Positions 1 to 8,874 of a stretch of DNA of 64,000 nt are shown one piece after another; the first letter of the stretch is position 1; each line of letters begins with the position of its first letter. The DNA is taken from positions 1 through 64,000 of the forward strand of contig ONHB01000004.1 in NCBI GenBank assembly GCA_900317505.1, read 5' to 3'. Made by a program: the position numbers and the translations under genes. Under the pieces are notes generated by a model. That model was not told where the DNA came from, searched no databases, and saw only the letters and a program-made list of their open reading frames with translations. The stretch is from an uncultured Lachnospiraceae bacterium (GTDB taxonomy: Bacteria > Bacillota > Clostridia > Lachnospirales > Lachnospiraceae).

Positions 1-66
1 TTTTAACAGGTTAATTGAGTGATGTTATGGCTGCATGAATCAATTTTCAGATTCATGGTACAGTTA

Positions 67-252
67 TCAGTTCAGATACTGTTCCGTGAATAATTCAGGC
101 TTATTGTAAATCTCTTTTATTGAATCATTTATTCCATACTTGAATATTGAAAAAGAATAATCATTAGTACGCTTTTCAATTTGTTTATCTATAATATTTA
201 TATATTGTCTTTTGGAATCAATCTTATTTATAAGTTGTTCAAAAAAATCCAT
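67..252 (-). CDS. small hypothetical protein
   Basis: A 61-residue protein I do not recognise. It is Lys/Ile/Asn-rich, has no hydrophobic segment, and could be a small immunity-like or remnant protein. A purine-rich Shine-Dalgarno stretch (GAGAGGAG) lies 11 bases before the ATG, which is the main support for it being real. It stands alone, upstream of and divergent from the tRNA-Glu gene. Composition is AT-rich compared with polC. It could also be the remains of a longer gene; no partner gene is visible to its left because the window ends. Confidence 0.45.
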   Translation of the reverse strand: MDFFEQLINKIDSKRQYINIIDKQIEKRTNDYSFSIFKYGINDSIKEIYNKPELFTEQYLN

Positions 253-328
253 AGTCTGATTTTCTCCTCTCTACACAGCATATATCAATACTATCACCAA
301 TAAAATTACATAAAAATAAAAAAAGTTC

Positions 329-357
329 TTGCATTATTCTCCAATATTTAGTAAGAT
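329..357 (+). promoter_or_regulatory. sigma-A promoter of tRNA-Glu
   Basis: The -35 hexamer TTGCAT (329-334) and -10 hexamer TAAGAT (352-357) are separated by exactly 17 bases, about 30 bases upstream of the mature tRNA end. A 7-bp inverted repeat (AAAGGAC/GTCCTTT, 361-382) sits between promoter and tRNA and would be in the 5' leader removed by processing. Confidence 0.6.
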
Positions 358-389
358 AGCAAAGGACGCGAAAAAAGTCCTTTATAAAT

Positions 390-461
390 GGCTTGTTGGT
401 CAAGAGGTTAAGACGCCGCCCTCTCACGGCGGAATCAGGGGTTCGATTCCCCTACAAGCTG
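390..461 (+). tRNA. tRNA-Glu (anticodon CTC)
   Basis: The 72-base sequence folds as a cloverleaf. The 7-bp acceptor stem (GGCTTGT/ACAAGCT) has the G1-U72 wobble seen in Firmicutes tRNA-Glu. The D arm contains GGTCAAGAGGTTAAGAC, the anticodon stem CCGCC/GGCGG encloses loop CTCTCAC with anticodon CTC at 423-425, and the T arm is AGGGG-TTCGATT-CCCCT. The discriminator is G461 and CCA is not encoded. It reads GAG codons. It is a lone tRNA on the plus strand, opposite to its protein-coding neighbours, and is followed at once by an inverted repeat that can terminate transcription. Confidence 0.95.
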
Positions 462-467
462 CTTTTT

Positions 468-503
468 AAAGCATATAATCATAAGATTATATGCTTTTAT
501 TTT
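468..503. terminator. bidirectional terminator between tRNA-Glu and methyltransferase gene
   Basis: A near-perfect inverted repeat of 13 bp (468-480 with 485-497, loop ATAA) is flanked by T-rich sequence on both strands. On the plus strand it ends the tRNA transcript. On the minus strand it overlaps the stop codon of the methyltransferase gene and ends the ispG-polC operon. Confidence 0.75.
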
Positions 504-1276
504 TGCAAAACATCCACAATATGCGCCCCTGCTCCCAAAAGATCCGTTCTTTCGCAGACACTCATCTGATACCTGACAAATGCTTCAAACTCCTCTTCGG
601 ACAGCGCATTTAAAAATGGTCTGATATAATTTGCCGCTCCATCCGGAGACAGGATCACAAGACGTTTCAGCCCACAGGCTTCGTTCAACGCTTCTATATC
701 TTCTGTTCTGACATAATCATACAGCGACTTTTCCTGATAGCAGGTATGGAACTTTTCATCTATCATACCATTTTCCAGACATTCCAAAATATGTTTTTCT
801 TTGAATGCATATGTGATGATACTATACTCGTTCATGCAGTAGGCAACCAGTATAATTCCATCCTTTTTTGTCACTCTTTTCGCTTCTAAAAGCGCTGTTT
901 TCTTTTCCTCAAAGCTTCCCAGATGATACATCGGTCCAAACAAAAGTGTCACATCAAAGCTTTCATTCGCAAATCGCTTTAGTTTCATGGCATTACCTTT
1001 GTAGGCTTTAATATCGGGATTTTTCTGCTTGAGGATACCCAGATTGTGCTGGACAAGCTCAACTGCGGTAACATCATAACCTTCTTCAAAAAGCGTAATG
1101 GAATACCGGCCCGTTCCCGCGCCGATATCCAATATCTTAATCTCGCTTTTATCTCTGTCCTTTGGAATATATTTATGGATATATTCCATGGAAATACGAT
1201 ATTCCACCTGACCGTGTCTCGAATTTAACCGCTTTTCTTCATTAAATTTATTGTAATACTCTTCCAGTTGGTTCAT
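497..1276 (-). CDS. class I SAM-dependent methyltransferase
   Basis: A 259-residue protein with the Rossmann-fold SAM-binding motif I (ILDIGAGTG, residues about 48-56), an acidic residue closing strand 2 (VTAVEL) and a motif IV-like stretch (VTLLFGPMYHL). The substrate cannot be told from sequence; relatives act on small molecules or ubiquinone-like quinones. It follows polC by 30 bases in the same direction, so it is probably the last gene of the ispG-polC transcript. The hairpin at 468-497 overlaps its stop codon. The call to the fold is firm and the specific function is unknown. Confidence 0.85.
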   Translation of the reverse strand: MNQLEEYYNKFNEEKRLNSRHGQVEYRISMEYIHKYIPKDRDKSEIKILDIGAGTGRYSITLFEEGYDVTAVELVQHNLGILKQKNPDIKAYKGNAMKLKRFANESFDVTLLFGPMYHLGSFEEKKTALLEAKRVTKKDGIILVAYCMNEYSIITYAFKEKHILECLENGMIDEKFHTCYQEKSLYDYVRTEDIEALNEACGLKRLVILSPDGAANYIRPFLNALSEEEFEAFVRYQMSVCERTDLLGAGAHIVDVLQK

Positions 1277-1306
1277 TTTATAATCCTATCCGTTATCGTA
1301 ATTGGT

Positions 1307-4300
1307 TTACATAAAATCAAACAAGCTAAACTGATTGGAAATCGGAATATCTCCGAGCAGATTCATTTCTGCCATCTTTTCAGCTGTCGTCTTGGATATC
1401 TTGCCACGCTCACACAGATCATCCCTTGATAAAAACGGTCCGTTTTTGGCAGCTTCCATCAATGATTCAGCAGCCGAGTCACCCATGCCGTCAATACTGT
1501 TAAAGGAAGGCATGATCTTTCCGTCTACAATCTGGAACAGTCTCGAATGCGCCTTATAAATATCAATCGGCACAAATTCATAGCCTCTGGCATACATTTC
1601 CTTTACAATACGAAGATCTCTTAAGCTGTCCTCTTCTTTTTTGGACAGATCATCCTTTCTGGAATTGTAATCTGCCAGGGTAGCATCAATTTTTCCAATT
1701 CCCTGACACATGATCTCATAAGAGAAACCACTCGCACGGATACTGAAAAATGCAGCATAATATGCCAAAGGATAGTTTACCTTAAAGTATGCCACTCGCC
1801 ATGCCATCATAACATAAGCAGCCGCATGAGCCTTCGGGAACATATACTTGATCTGCTCACACGACCAGATATACCAGTCGGGAACATCATGATCCTTCAT
1901 CATCTGCTTCCATTCTGCCCAGTTTGCACATTTACCCTTTGCTACCGTACCTTTACGCACCGCCTCCATGATCTTAAATGAGGTACTCTCATCCAGTCCT
2001 TTATCGATCAGATAGATCATAATGTCATCACGCGTACAGATGGCTGTTGAAATCGTCGCCTTGCCTTCCTGAATCAAAGTCTGGGCATTATTCAGCCATA
2101 CGTCCGTACCATGCGCCAGACCGGCAATACGCTCAAGGTCTGTAAAGGAGGTCGGCTTGGTATCCAAAAGCATCTGCATAGCAAATTCTGTACCAAATTC
2201 CGGGATACCAAGAGAGCCAAGTAAAATTCCACCAATGTCATCCGGCGTGATCTTTAAGGCATTTGTATTCTGGAACAGGGACATAACATCTTTATCATCC
2301 AGAGGAATCGTAACCGGATCTACACCGGTCAGATCCTGCAGCATACGGATCATGGTAGGGTCCAGATGTCCCAGAATATCCAGCTTCAACAGGTTATGGT
2401 CAATCTTGTGATAATCAAAATGTGTTGTAACGATATCGGTTGTCATATCATTAGCCGGATGCTGCACAGGAGTAAATGAGTTGATTTCCTCTCCAACAGG
2501 CAATACGACAATACCACCCGGATGCTGTCCGGTCGAACGCTTGACACCGGTACATCCAACCGCAATGCGGTCAATTTCACAGCCACGCTTGGAAATGCCG
2601 CGCTCTTCAAAATATTTGCGCACAAATCCATATGCCGTCTTATCCGCTACCGAACCAATGGTTCCTGCACGGTACGTCTGTCCATAGCCAAAAATAACCT
2701 CGGTATATTTATGTGCCTTACTCTGATATTCATTGGAGAAGTTCAAGTCGATATCCGGCTCCTTATCACCCTTAAAACCAAGGAAGGTTTCAAACGGGAT
2801 ATCAAATCCGTCTTTGACAAGCATTTCTCCGCACTGCGGGCAGACCTTATCCGGCATGTCGCAGCCGGACTTACCCGAATAAGCACGGACTTCATCCGAA
2901 GTAAAATCATAGTAATGACATTTTTTACAATAATAATGCGGACTCAGGGAATTAACCTCGGTAATTCCGGAAAGGTACGCCACAAAGGACGATCCAACGG
3001 AACCACGCGAACCTACCAGATATCCATCCTCCACGGACTTCCATACAAGCTTCTGCGCAATGATGTACATAACCGCAAATCCGTTTTTGATGATCGCATT
3101 TAATTCCTTCTCCATACGCTTTTCAACGATTTCCGGCAGTACCTCTCCGTAAATTTCGTGCGCACGGTTGTGGCAGATCGTCGTAAGGATCTCATCTGAA
3201 TGAGGAATGATCGGCGGGCTCTTATCCGGCCGCACAGGATCAATGGATTCGATACAATCTGCGATCAGATTGGTATTGGTAATAACAACCTCTCTTGCCT
3301 TGTCACTTCCAAGATACTGGAACTCCGCAAGCATTTCCTCTGTTGTACGCAAAAATAATGGTGCCTGCTCCTCTTCCTTGAAGCCTTGTCCTGCCTGAAT
3401 GATGCGACGATAGATTTCATCCTCCGGATTAAGGAAGTGCACATCACAGGTCGCGCAGACCGGTTTGTGCAGCGCATCTCCGATTTCTACGATCTTGCGG
3501 TTTAGGTCCATCAGATCTTCTTCACTCTGGACATTTTCATGACGTGGTGAATCGATCATAAATCTGTTATTGCCGATCGGCTGTATTTCCAGATAATCAT
3601 AAAAACCTGCAATCTTGTATAATTCCGCATCACTCTTTCCATCCAGCATGGCACGGAACAGTTCACCCGCTTCACAGGCACTGCCTAGGATCAGCCCTTC
3701 TCTGTACTTTTGCAGAAGGCTTCGCGGGATACGGGGTTTTTTATAAAAATAATCAATATGTGATTCGGATATCAGTTTGTAAAGATTGATACGTCCGACT
3801 TCATTTTTTGCCAATATGATAATGTGATAATACGGCAGTCTCTTGATGGCGTCTTTGTTATCCTCTGCTAACCGGTTGATATCCTCAAGCTTTTCAACAT
3901 TTTTTGCCATAAGCATAGGAAGAAACTTTTCAAAAATCTGTGCCGTTGCTTCCGCATCATCAACAGCCCTGTGATGATTTTCCAGAGAAACTCCCATTGT
4001 TTTAGCGCAGGCATCCAGAGTATGCTTTGCCTGATTGGGCAGTAAAATCCTGGCAATACCAACGGTATCAACAACCGTAAATTCTCTTTCCAAATGCTGT
4101 CTGGCTGCGTTTTCCCTGATAAAGCTCATATCAAAAGAAGCGTTATGCGCCACCATGACACAGCCCTTGGAAAACTCCAGAAATTCCGGCAATACGGTCT
4201 CAATCGTCGGCGCATCCATCACATCATGATCTGTAATTGAAGTCAGCTGGGTAATCCGGTACGGTATCGGCTCTCTCGGATTGACAAAGGTGGAAAAATG

Positions 4301-5905
4301 ATCCGTGATCTTTCCATGCTGCACCTTTACAGCACCAATCTCAATGATGTTATTTTTTACCGGAGAAAATCCTGTCGTCTCAATATCAAAGACCACATAG
4401 TCCTGATCGATGGACATATCCCCGCCATTTTCCACAATCCGTTTGGAATCATCTACCAGATATCCCTCTACTCCAAGTATGATCTTGAAAAAGTTTTGTC
4501 TGTCGGCTACAATTCCGGCCTCTTTACAACGTTTTTTCTCTGCATCCCACAGATCGCACCAGGTATGGAATACATCCGCAAGTGCATGAACAACACCATG
4601 ATCGGTAATCGCAATCGCCGGATGTCCCCACTTGTATGCACATTTGACAATATCGATAACATCCGATACACCGTCCATATCACTCATCTTGGTATGGCAG
4701 TGAAGCTCCACCCTCTTATTGGCAGAATAATCCATCCGCTTGGTGGTAAAATCATCGATTTCCTTGATAACAAGTCCACGTCCGCCGATTGTCAATTCAT
4801 GATCAAAACGGTCTACGGATACGTCACCTTTGATTTTGACAAAGGTTCCCTTTTTGGTATCAATACGCTTTAAAACCTCGCCAATTCTTTCATCCTCTAC
4901 AAACTGCTTTACCATGATCGTATCTGTAAAATCCGTCACGGCCAGGATCAGAATGGTCTTTTCAAGCTTTGCGATCGGCTTGGTATCTACAGATATAACC
5001 TTACCCCTGATGACAACATTGCCGATTTCACCCATGATTTCAGAAATAGCGATCGGTTCATCCTCGATATCATGATAGCCAATGATAATGCTGGGATCAT
5101 CGGATCTTTTTTGATAGGAATCTCTTCTCGATCCATTATTTTTGCTGTAACCACCTTTATTTCCACTCCAGGTATTTTTCTTTTGCTGGTCATTTCCGGC
5201 TGCCTGTGGTGCTTTTTTCTCTCCTGATCTGTCATTTGCTTTTACAGGCTTTGTGGAAGGCTCGGAGGTCTTTGCTGCTGCCTCTTCATTTTCCGGTACA
5301 GCATCCTGCCCGGTCTCATGTGCAGTATCAAGACGTGATGCAATTTCCTCAATCTGACGTTTGAGCTTCATTTCATCATCTTTTTTGGTTGCACTTTCTC
5401 CCGCAGGCTTAAACTCGATTTCAATATTAGTGTCCACGCCGCAGCGCTCTCTGAATATCTTGTTTAAAATATCCATAAGCTCATCTGCACGGTCCCGATA
5501 GACATGGATATCCTCTACCTTTAAAAGCAGATGATTTCCGGTAAAATCGGCATCCGCTTTTTTTAACATGCTAAATAAGACCGGGCTGTATTTGCGTAAT
5601 TCCAATAAAATACTGTCCCGGTATTCTTTATATAGATTTTGCGATGTATACTGCTCGGAAAGACTGTATCTTTCATAAATCTTGATCGTGATATTGGTCT
5701 GGTCAAACAACTGATTTTTGATCAGCTCCTCAACAGCAATGATGTGCTTTTTGGCAATCAGCCTGTCCGCTGCAATATAAATCCGCAAAATGTCTTTATG
5801 TTTGGTTGTTGTAATATGTGTGACCTTGATGCCCGACAATTCATTTTTCAGATCATCTTTAAGCTGAAGAGTCGGAAAGGCCTCTAAAAATTCTTTTGGT
5901 TCCAT
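1307..5905 (-). CDS. polC: DNA polymerase III alpha subunit, PolC type
   Basis: The replicative polymerase of low-GC Gram-positives, 1532 residues compared with about 1440 in Bacillus subtilis. Domains in order: an N-terminal domain (1-165), a charged low-complexity linker (about 170-270), an OB fold (about 295-385), a PHP domain starting at LHCHTKMSDMDG (401-412), and a DEDD proofreading exonuclease inserted in it (FDIETTG 506-512, HNASFD, HHRAVDD near 650). The polymerase core carries PDIDLNF (1050-1056) for metal binding and a four-cysteine zinc site just before it. The extra length is mostly the linker. It begins 18 bases after ispG, an order conserved in many Firmicutes (ispG-polC). Confidence 0.98.
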   Translation of the reverse strand: MEPKEFLEAFPTLQLKDDLKNELSGIKVTHITTTKHKDILRIYIAADRLIAKKHIIAVEELIKNQLFDQTNITIKIYERYSLSEQYTSQNLYKEYRDSILLELRKYSPVLFSMLKKADADFTGNHLLLKVEDIHVYRDRADELMDILNKIFRERCGVDTNIEIEFKPAGESATKKDDEMKLKRQIEEIASRLDTAHETGQDAVPENEEAAAKTSEPSTKPVKANDRSGEKKAPQAAGNDQQKKNTWSGNKGGYSKNNGSRRDSYQKRSDDPSIIIGYHDIEDEPIAISEIMGEIGNVVIRGKVISVDTKPIAKLEKTILILAVTDFTDTIMVKQFVEDERIGEVLKRIDTKKGTFVKIKGDVSVDRFDHELTIGGRGLVIKEIDDFTTKRMDYSANKRVELHCHTKMSDMDGVSDVIDIVKCAYKWGHPAIAITDHGVVHALADVFHTWCDLWDAEKKRCKEAGIVADRQNFFKIILGVEGYLVDDSKRIVENGGDMSIDQDYVVFDIETTGFSPVKNNIIEIGAVKVQHGKITDHFSTFVNPREPIPYRITQLTSITDHDVMDAPTIETVLPEFLEFSKGCVMVAHNASFDMSFIRENAARQHLEREFTVVDTVGIARILLPNQAKHTLDACAKTMGVSLENHHRAVDDAEATAQIFEKFLPMLMAKNVEKLEDINRLAEDNKDAIKRLPYYHIIILAKNEVGRINLYKLISESHIDYFYKKPRIPRSLLQKYREGLILGSACEAGELFRAMLDGKSDAELYKIAGFYDYLEIQPIGNNRFMIDSPRHENVQSEEDLMDLNRKIVEIGDALHKPVCATCDVHFLNPEDEIYRRIIQAGQGFKEEEQAPLFLRTTEEMLAEFQYLGSDKAREVVITNTNLIADCIESIDPVRPDKSPPIIPHSDEILTTICHNRAHEIYGEVLPEIVEKRMEKELNAIIKNGFAVMYIIAQKLVWKSVEDGYLVGSRGSVGSSFVAYLSGITEVNSLSPHYYCKKCHYYDFTSDEVRAYSGKSGCDMPDKVCPQCGEMLVKDGFDIPFETFLGFKGDKEPDIDLNFSNEYQSKAHKYTEVIFGYGQTYRAGTIGSVADKTAYGFVRKYFEERGISKRGCEIDRIAVGCTGVKRSTGQHPGGIVVLPVGEEINSFTPVQHPANDMTTDIVTTHFDYHKIDHNLLKLDILGHLDPTMIRMLQDLTGVDPVTIPLDDKDVMSLFQNTNALKITPDDIGGILLGSLGIPEFGTEFAMQMLLDTKPTSFTDLERIAGLAHGTDVWLNNAQTLIQEGKATISTAICTRDDIMIYLIDKGLDESTSFKIMEAVRKGTVAKGKCANWAEWKQMMKDHDVPDWYIWSCEQIKYMFPKAHAAAYVMMAWRVAYFKVNYPLAYYAAFFSIRASGFSYEIMCQGIGKIDATLADYNSRKDDLSKKEEDSLRDLRIVKEMYARGYEFVPIDIYKAHSRLFQIVDGKIMPSFNSIDGMGDSAAESLMEAAKNGPFLSRDDLCERGKISKTTAEKMAEMNLLGDIPISNQFSLFDFM

Positions 5906-5923
5906 TTTCCACCAGTTTATCTA

Positions 5924-6979
5924 TTATGCATTCCAATGTTCCAGCTCGTATCTTAATACATTTAAAAGATCTTCTTCCGGAACTTTTTTGATAATCTCAC
6001 CTTTTTTGATCAAAAGACCGACACCGTCACCACCGGCGATTCCGATATCGGCTTCCTTGGCTTCTCCGGGGCCATTGACAACGCAACCCATAACAGCCAC
6101 CTTGAGATTGAGTGGCATCCCCTGTACCATCTGCTCAACCTGATTGGCAAGCCCGATCAGATCAATACGTGTCCGTCCACAGGTAGGACAGGCAATGACT
6201 TCGATACCTTTTTTGTACAGACCAAGAGAACGCAAAATGGTCTGTGCAGAACGTATCTCTTCAACTGGATCTCCTGATAATGATACACGCATGGTATCTC
6301 CAATTCCCTCATGCAGTAAAATACCAAGACCGACAGCAGATTTGATATTGCCTCCATATACAGTACCGGCCTCTGTAATTCCGATATGCAGAGGATAGTT
6401 GGTCTTTTGAACCAATGCTTCGTGAGCCTTGACACAGATCGGAATATTGGATGACTTGATGCTGATTACAATATTGTCATAGCCCGCATCCTCTATCATA
6501 TGCACCTTGTCCAGTGCGCTTTCCACAATTCCTTCCGGCGTGACACCATGATATTTTTCAACCAGCTCCTTTTCCAGCGAGCCGCCATTAACGCCGACAC
6601 GGATGGGAATATTTCTTTCCTTTGCACAGGCTACCACCTCACAAAGCTTTTCCTTTCCACCGATATTGCCCGGATTGATACGGATCTTGTCTGCTCCGTT
6701 TTCCATGGCTGCGATTGCCATTTTATAGTCAAAATGTATATCCGCAACCAGAGGAATCTGAATTTCTTTTTTAATCTCACGGAATGCTTTTGCCGCCTCT
6801 AAAGTAGGCACGGTGCTACGCACAATGTCACATCCGGCAGCTTCCAAACGCTTGATCTGGTCAACCGTTGCCGCAACATCCTCTGTCCTTGTATTGGTCA
6901 TGGACTGGATCATGATCGGATTGCCTCCACCGATCACCTTATTGCCTATTTTAATTACCTTTGTATGATCTCGATACAT
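5924..6979 (-). CDS. ispG: 4-hydroxy-3-methylbut-2-enyl diphosphate synthase (flavodoxin)
   Basis: Penultimate enzyme of the MEP isoprenoid pathway. It reductively converts MEcPP to HMBPP with a 4Fe-4S cluster. At 351 residues it has the usual length of the short bacterial form. An N-terminal TIM barrel (MIQSMTNT, VADIHFDY, KIRINPGN) is followed by the cluster domain with cysteines 264, 267 and 299 (CPTC and GCVVNGPGE; Glu near 305). First gene of the ispG-polC-methyltransferase transcript, with its own promoter at 7053-7081. In many Firmicutes dxr and rseP precede it; here they do not. Confidence 0.98.
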   Translation of the reverse strand: MYRDHTKVIKIGNKVIGGGNPIMIQSMTNTRTEDVAATVDQIKRLEAAGCDIVRSTVPTLEAAKAFREIKKEIQIPLVADIHFDYKMAIAAMENGADKIRINPGNIGGKEKLCEVVACAKERNIPIRVGVNGGSLEKELVEKYHGVTPEGIVESALDKVHMIEDAGYDNIVISIKSSNIPICVKAHEALVQKTNYPLHIGITEAGTVYGGNIKSAVGLGILLHEGIGDTMRVSLSGDPVEEIRSAQTILRSLGLYKKGIEVIACPTCGRTRIDLIGLANQVEQMVQGMPLNLKVAVMGCVVNGPGEAKEADIGIAGGDGVGLLIKKGEIIKKVPEEDLLNVLRYELEHWNA

Positions 6980-7052
6980 GTAAAATACCTCTTATCTTTA
7001 TATACTGATCCTGACTTATGATTTATGGATCCTTATTTTTATGCCTTTCAAT

Positions 7053-7081
7053 ATTGTATCATTTATCCTGATATCTGTCAT
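7053..7081 (-). promoter_or_regulatory. sigma-A promoter of the ispG-polC operon
   Basis: On the minus strand ATGACA (7076-7081) and TACAAT (7053-7058) are separated by 17 bases, a near-consensus housekeeping promoter. Transcription would start near 7046 and give a leader of about 65 bases before the ispG ATG. Confidence 0.75.
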
Positions 7082-7112
7082 TCGGGATTTTGAGAAATTA
7101 TAATATGCCCCA

Positions 7113-7136
7113 AAAGAAAAAGCACCCTAAGGTGCT
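7113..7136 (-). terminator. terminator of the yefM-yoeB operon
   Basis: A 6-bp stem AGCACC/GGTGCT (7121-7126 with 7131-7136) with a 4-base loop is followed on the minus strand by TTTTCTTTT. The stem overlaps the toxin stop codon. It separates the toxin-antitoxin transcript from the ispG promoter just downstream. Confidence 0.75.
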
Positions 7137-7395
7137 ATTCTTCATAGTGAAATTTACAAGAATATATAATAACATTCTGATTACAGTCTAAATTATATGT
7201 AAGTCTGTGTTCATCTGTTATTCTTCTGCTGCAAACTTTTCTATATTTAAGCGGCTCTGGCTTGCCAATTCCTTCTAACAGTCCATCACGATCTATACTC
7301 TTTATCAATTCATTGATTCTCTTTACGATTCTTTTATCTTCCTTTTGCCAATCTGTATATTGCTTCCACGCAGTAGGTGTAAATATTACATTCAT
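7135..7395 (-). CDS. yoeB: Txe/YoeB-family mRNA interferase toxin
   Basis: An 86-residue ribosome-dependent endoribonuclease of the RelE/YoeB superfamily. It matches E. coli YoeB along its length (WQKEDKRIVKRINELIK, GKPEPLK, SRRITDEHRL). Catalytic residues are in place: Glu47, Arg64, and the terminal His83-Tyr84 in FHY. It overlaps the antitoxin gene by 4 bases (ATGA), typical for coupled translation of such pairs. All key residues are intact, so it is probably active when released from the antitoxin. Confidence 0.95.
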   Translation of the reverse strand: MNVIFTPTAWKQYTDWQKEDKRIVKRINELIKSIDRDGLLEGIGKPEPLKYRKVCSRRITDEHRLTYNLDCNQNVIIYSCKFHYEE

Positions 7396-7649
7396 GTATC
7401 ATGAGCTCCCAATTCTTCCATTGTCTTAACAATGAAACCACCTGCCTCAGCTTCAGCCATAGATTTATCCAACATAGCAAGATATTCCGAATTTCTTTTT
7501 GCTTTCATAATCTCATTATATTCAGCCTCTGACATCATTACTATATTTTCATTTTTGGGTCTTGAAATAATCAATGTTTCTCCCTTAAAAACTTTATCGC
7601 AAAATGCTTTAAAATTATCTCTAACATCCATGCTCTTTACTGCTAACAT
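7392..7649 (-). CDS. yefM: YefM-type antitoxin (Phd/YefM family)
   Basis: An 85-residue antitoxin that neutralises the adjacent YoeB toxin and represses its own operon. The N-terminal Phd/YefM DNA-binding and dimerisation fold is visible (VRDNFKAFCDKV, ETLIISRP, NIVMMSEAEYNEI), followed by an acidic C-terminal helix (MAEAEAG) that would wrap the toxin. I chose the ATG at 7649 over an in-frame GTG at 7658 because the Shine-Dalgarno GAGGTG lies 6 bases before the ATG and overlaps the GTG. Three evenly spaced TACGA elements upstream are likely operator half-sites. Confidence 0.93.
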   Translation of the reverse strand: MLAVKSMDVRDNFKAFCDKVFKGETLIISRPKNENIVMMSEAEYNEIMKAKRNSEYLAMLDKSMAEAEAGGFIVKTMEELGAHDT

Positions 7650-7665
7650 TTCTAACACCTCATTT

Positions 7666-7728
7666 TCGTACTAAAAATCGTATGTTTTTTCGTACTTTCA
7701 TTGTATGTTATTATTGTTTCATTGTCAA
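7666..7728 (-). promoter_or_regulatory. yefM-yoeB promoter with three phased TACGA operator elements
   Basis: A consensus promoter on the minus strand, TTGACA (7723-7728), 17-base spacer, TACAAT (7700-7705). Downstream of the -10, TACGA occurs at 7690-7694, 7678-7682 and 7666-7670, exactly 12 bases apart, the last reaching the ribosome-binding site. Binding of antitoxin across these sites would block initiation. The -35 lies 6 bases from the stop codon of the kinase gene and no terminator is visible between them. Confidence 0.75.
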
Positions 7729-7734
7729 CGAATT

Positions 7735-8748
7735 CTATTCATCCATTTCCTTCCGTATCAGATAACTAACTCCCGAATCCTTCATCTTGGGTCGATTGCC
7801 AATCTCCTGATTATATACAACATGTGTCCGTATCTCGTCCTGCTGTGCAGACTGTCTGATACCATGCATCAACCATTCATATTTCAATATTGTAAAAATA
7901 ACAAAAACAAGCAGAAGCAAAAATGACTGATACAGATACTGCCCAAAGCCATGTCTAAAAAAGCGTACGGTGTCTCCGATCAGATAGAGATTATCTTTAT
8001 GGTAAGTTCGCCCTCCTTTTGCAATCTGCTTCTGCCATCTTACTGCATCACACAACATACAGGCAGCATCTTTATAACCCTCATCCGGATTGAGGTGGAC
8101 CGCTTTCTGCATGAGGTTCCGGCAGACCTCTGACAGCTGCACTACATCCGCCTTGCCATTCAGAATCCCATTGTGATATGTCGTGCCTGTCAGCATCTCA
8201 TACAGGATCATCCCAAGTGCATAGGTGTCCCTGTATGGTAAAATACCATTCCATCCATCCGGACTATACAGTCTGTTTCCCATCATCCGGGCGTTTTTTT
8301 CATCCCGGCATAAAACAGAGCCAAAGTCAATCAGATATGCCTCTCCTTCTTTTGAGATCATAATATTTTCCGGCTTTAAATCCCCATATATCCACTGTGG
8401 CCTGCGCTTGTGAAAAAAAGATAGAATTTTCAAAATTTCCACACAAATATCTGCCGCCTGTTCCTCTGAAAAAATCTTTTTTTCATCCATGAGCTGTCGC
8501 AGCGTTTTTCCGGGTATATATTCCATAAAGATGCACACACCATTTTCATCCTGAAAGCAATCCAGCAAATACGGTATTCCCCTCTTTTTTAGAGTACGCA
8601 AAACTTCCAACTCCCGCCGGCTTTCCTGTCCATCCTCTTCATACCTTTTCATGGCAATCACTTCCTGTGTATCCCTGTTTTTCACAAGATAGACATGCGC
8701 CCGGCTTCCATGTCCGATTTCTCTTATCATTTCATATTTTTCTGTCAT
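7735..8748 (-). CDS. membrane-anchored eukaryotic-like Ser/Thr protein kinase
   Basis: A 337-residue Hanks-type kinase. Residues 1-250 hold the catalytic domain: Gly-rich loop IGHGSRAHV, Lys34 in IAMKRY, catalytic loop YGDLKPENI (Asp123, Asn128) and DFG at 141-143. The usual His-Arg before the catalytic Asp is Tyr-Gly, so it is a non-RD kinase. A single membrane segment (about 272-290) leaves a short outer tail of about 47 residues without PASTA repeats. I chose the ATG at 8748 because AAAGGTGG sits 7 bases upstream; an earlier in-frame start at 8862 adds 38 residues with no support. It follows the PP2C gene and the two probably form a reversible phosphorylation switch. Confidence 0.88.
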   Translation of the reverse strand: MTEKYEMIREIGHGSRAHVYLVKNRDTQEVIAMKRYEEDGQESRRELEVLRTLKKRGIPYLLDCFQDENGVCIFMEYIPGKTLRQLMDEKKIFSEEQAADICVEILKILSFFHKRRPQWIYGDLKPENIMISKEGEAYLIDFGSVLCRDEKNARMMGNRLYSPDGWNGILPYRDTYALGMILYEMLTGTTYHNGILNGKADVVQLSEVCRNLMQKAVHLNPDEGYKDAACMLCDAVRWQKQIAKGGRTYHKDNLYLIGDTVRFFRHGFGQYLYQSFLLLLVFVIFTILKYEWLMHGIRQSAQQDEIRTHVVYNQEIGNRPKMKDSGVSYLIRKEMDE

Positions 8749-8874
8749 ACTCATTCCACCTTTCTGTTTCTGACAACTTCTATTTTTATTATCCATGGTC
8801 CGTACCGCTTCCAATTCGATTAGCATTTCGATTGCCATTTTGATTGCCATTACAGTTATCATCCCGGTTTTTAA

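Noticed and set aside
34-57. 8-bp inverted repeat CATGAATC/GATTCATG after the first small gene
   Set aside because: It has no T tract on the minus strand, so it is not supported as a terminator, and chance cannot be excluded in AT-rich DNA.
2522-3103. 193-codon open frame opposite polC
   Set aside because: It lies wholly inside the conserved polymerase core and shows no family pattern.
7087-7101. Possible CodY box upstream of ispG
   Set aside because: Only 11 of 15 positions match the consensus, too weak to claim.
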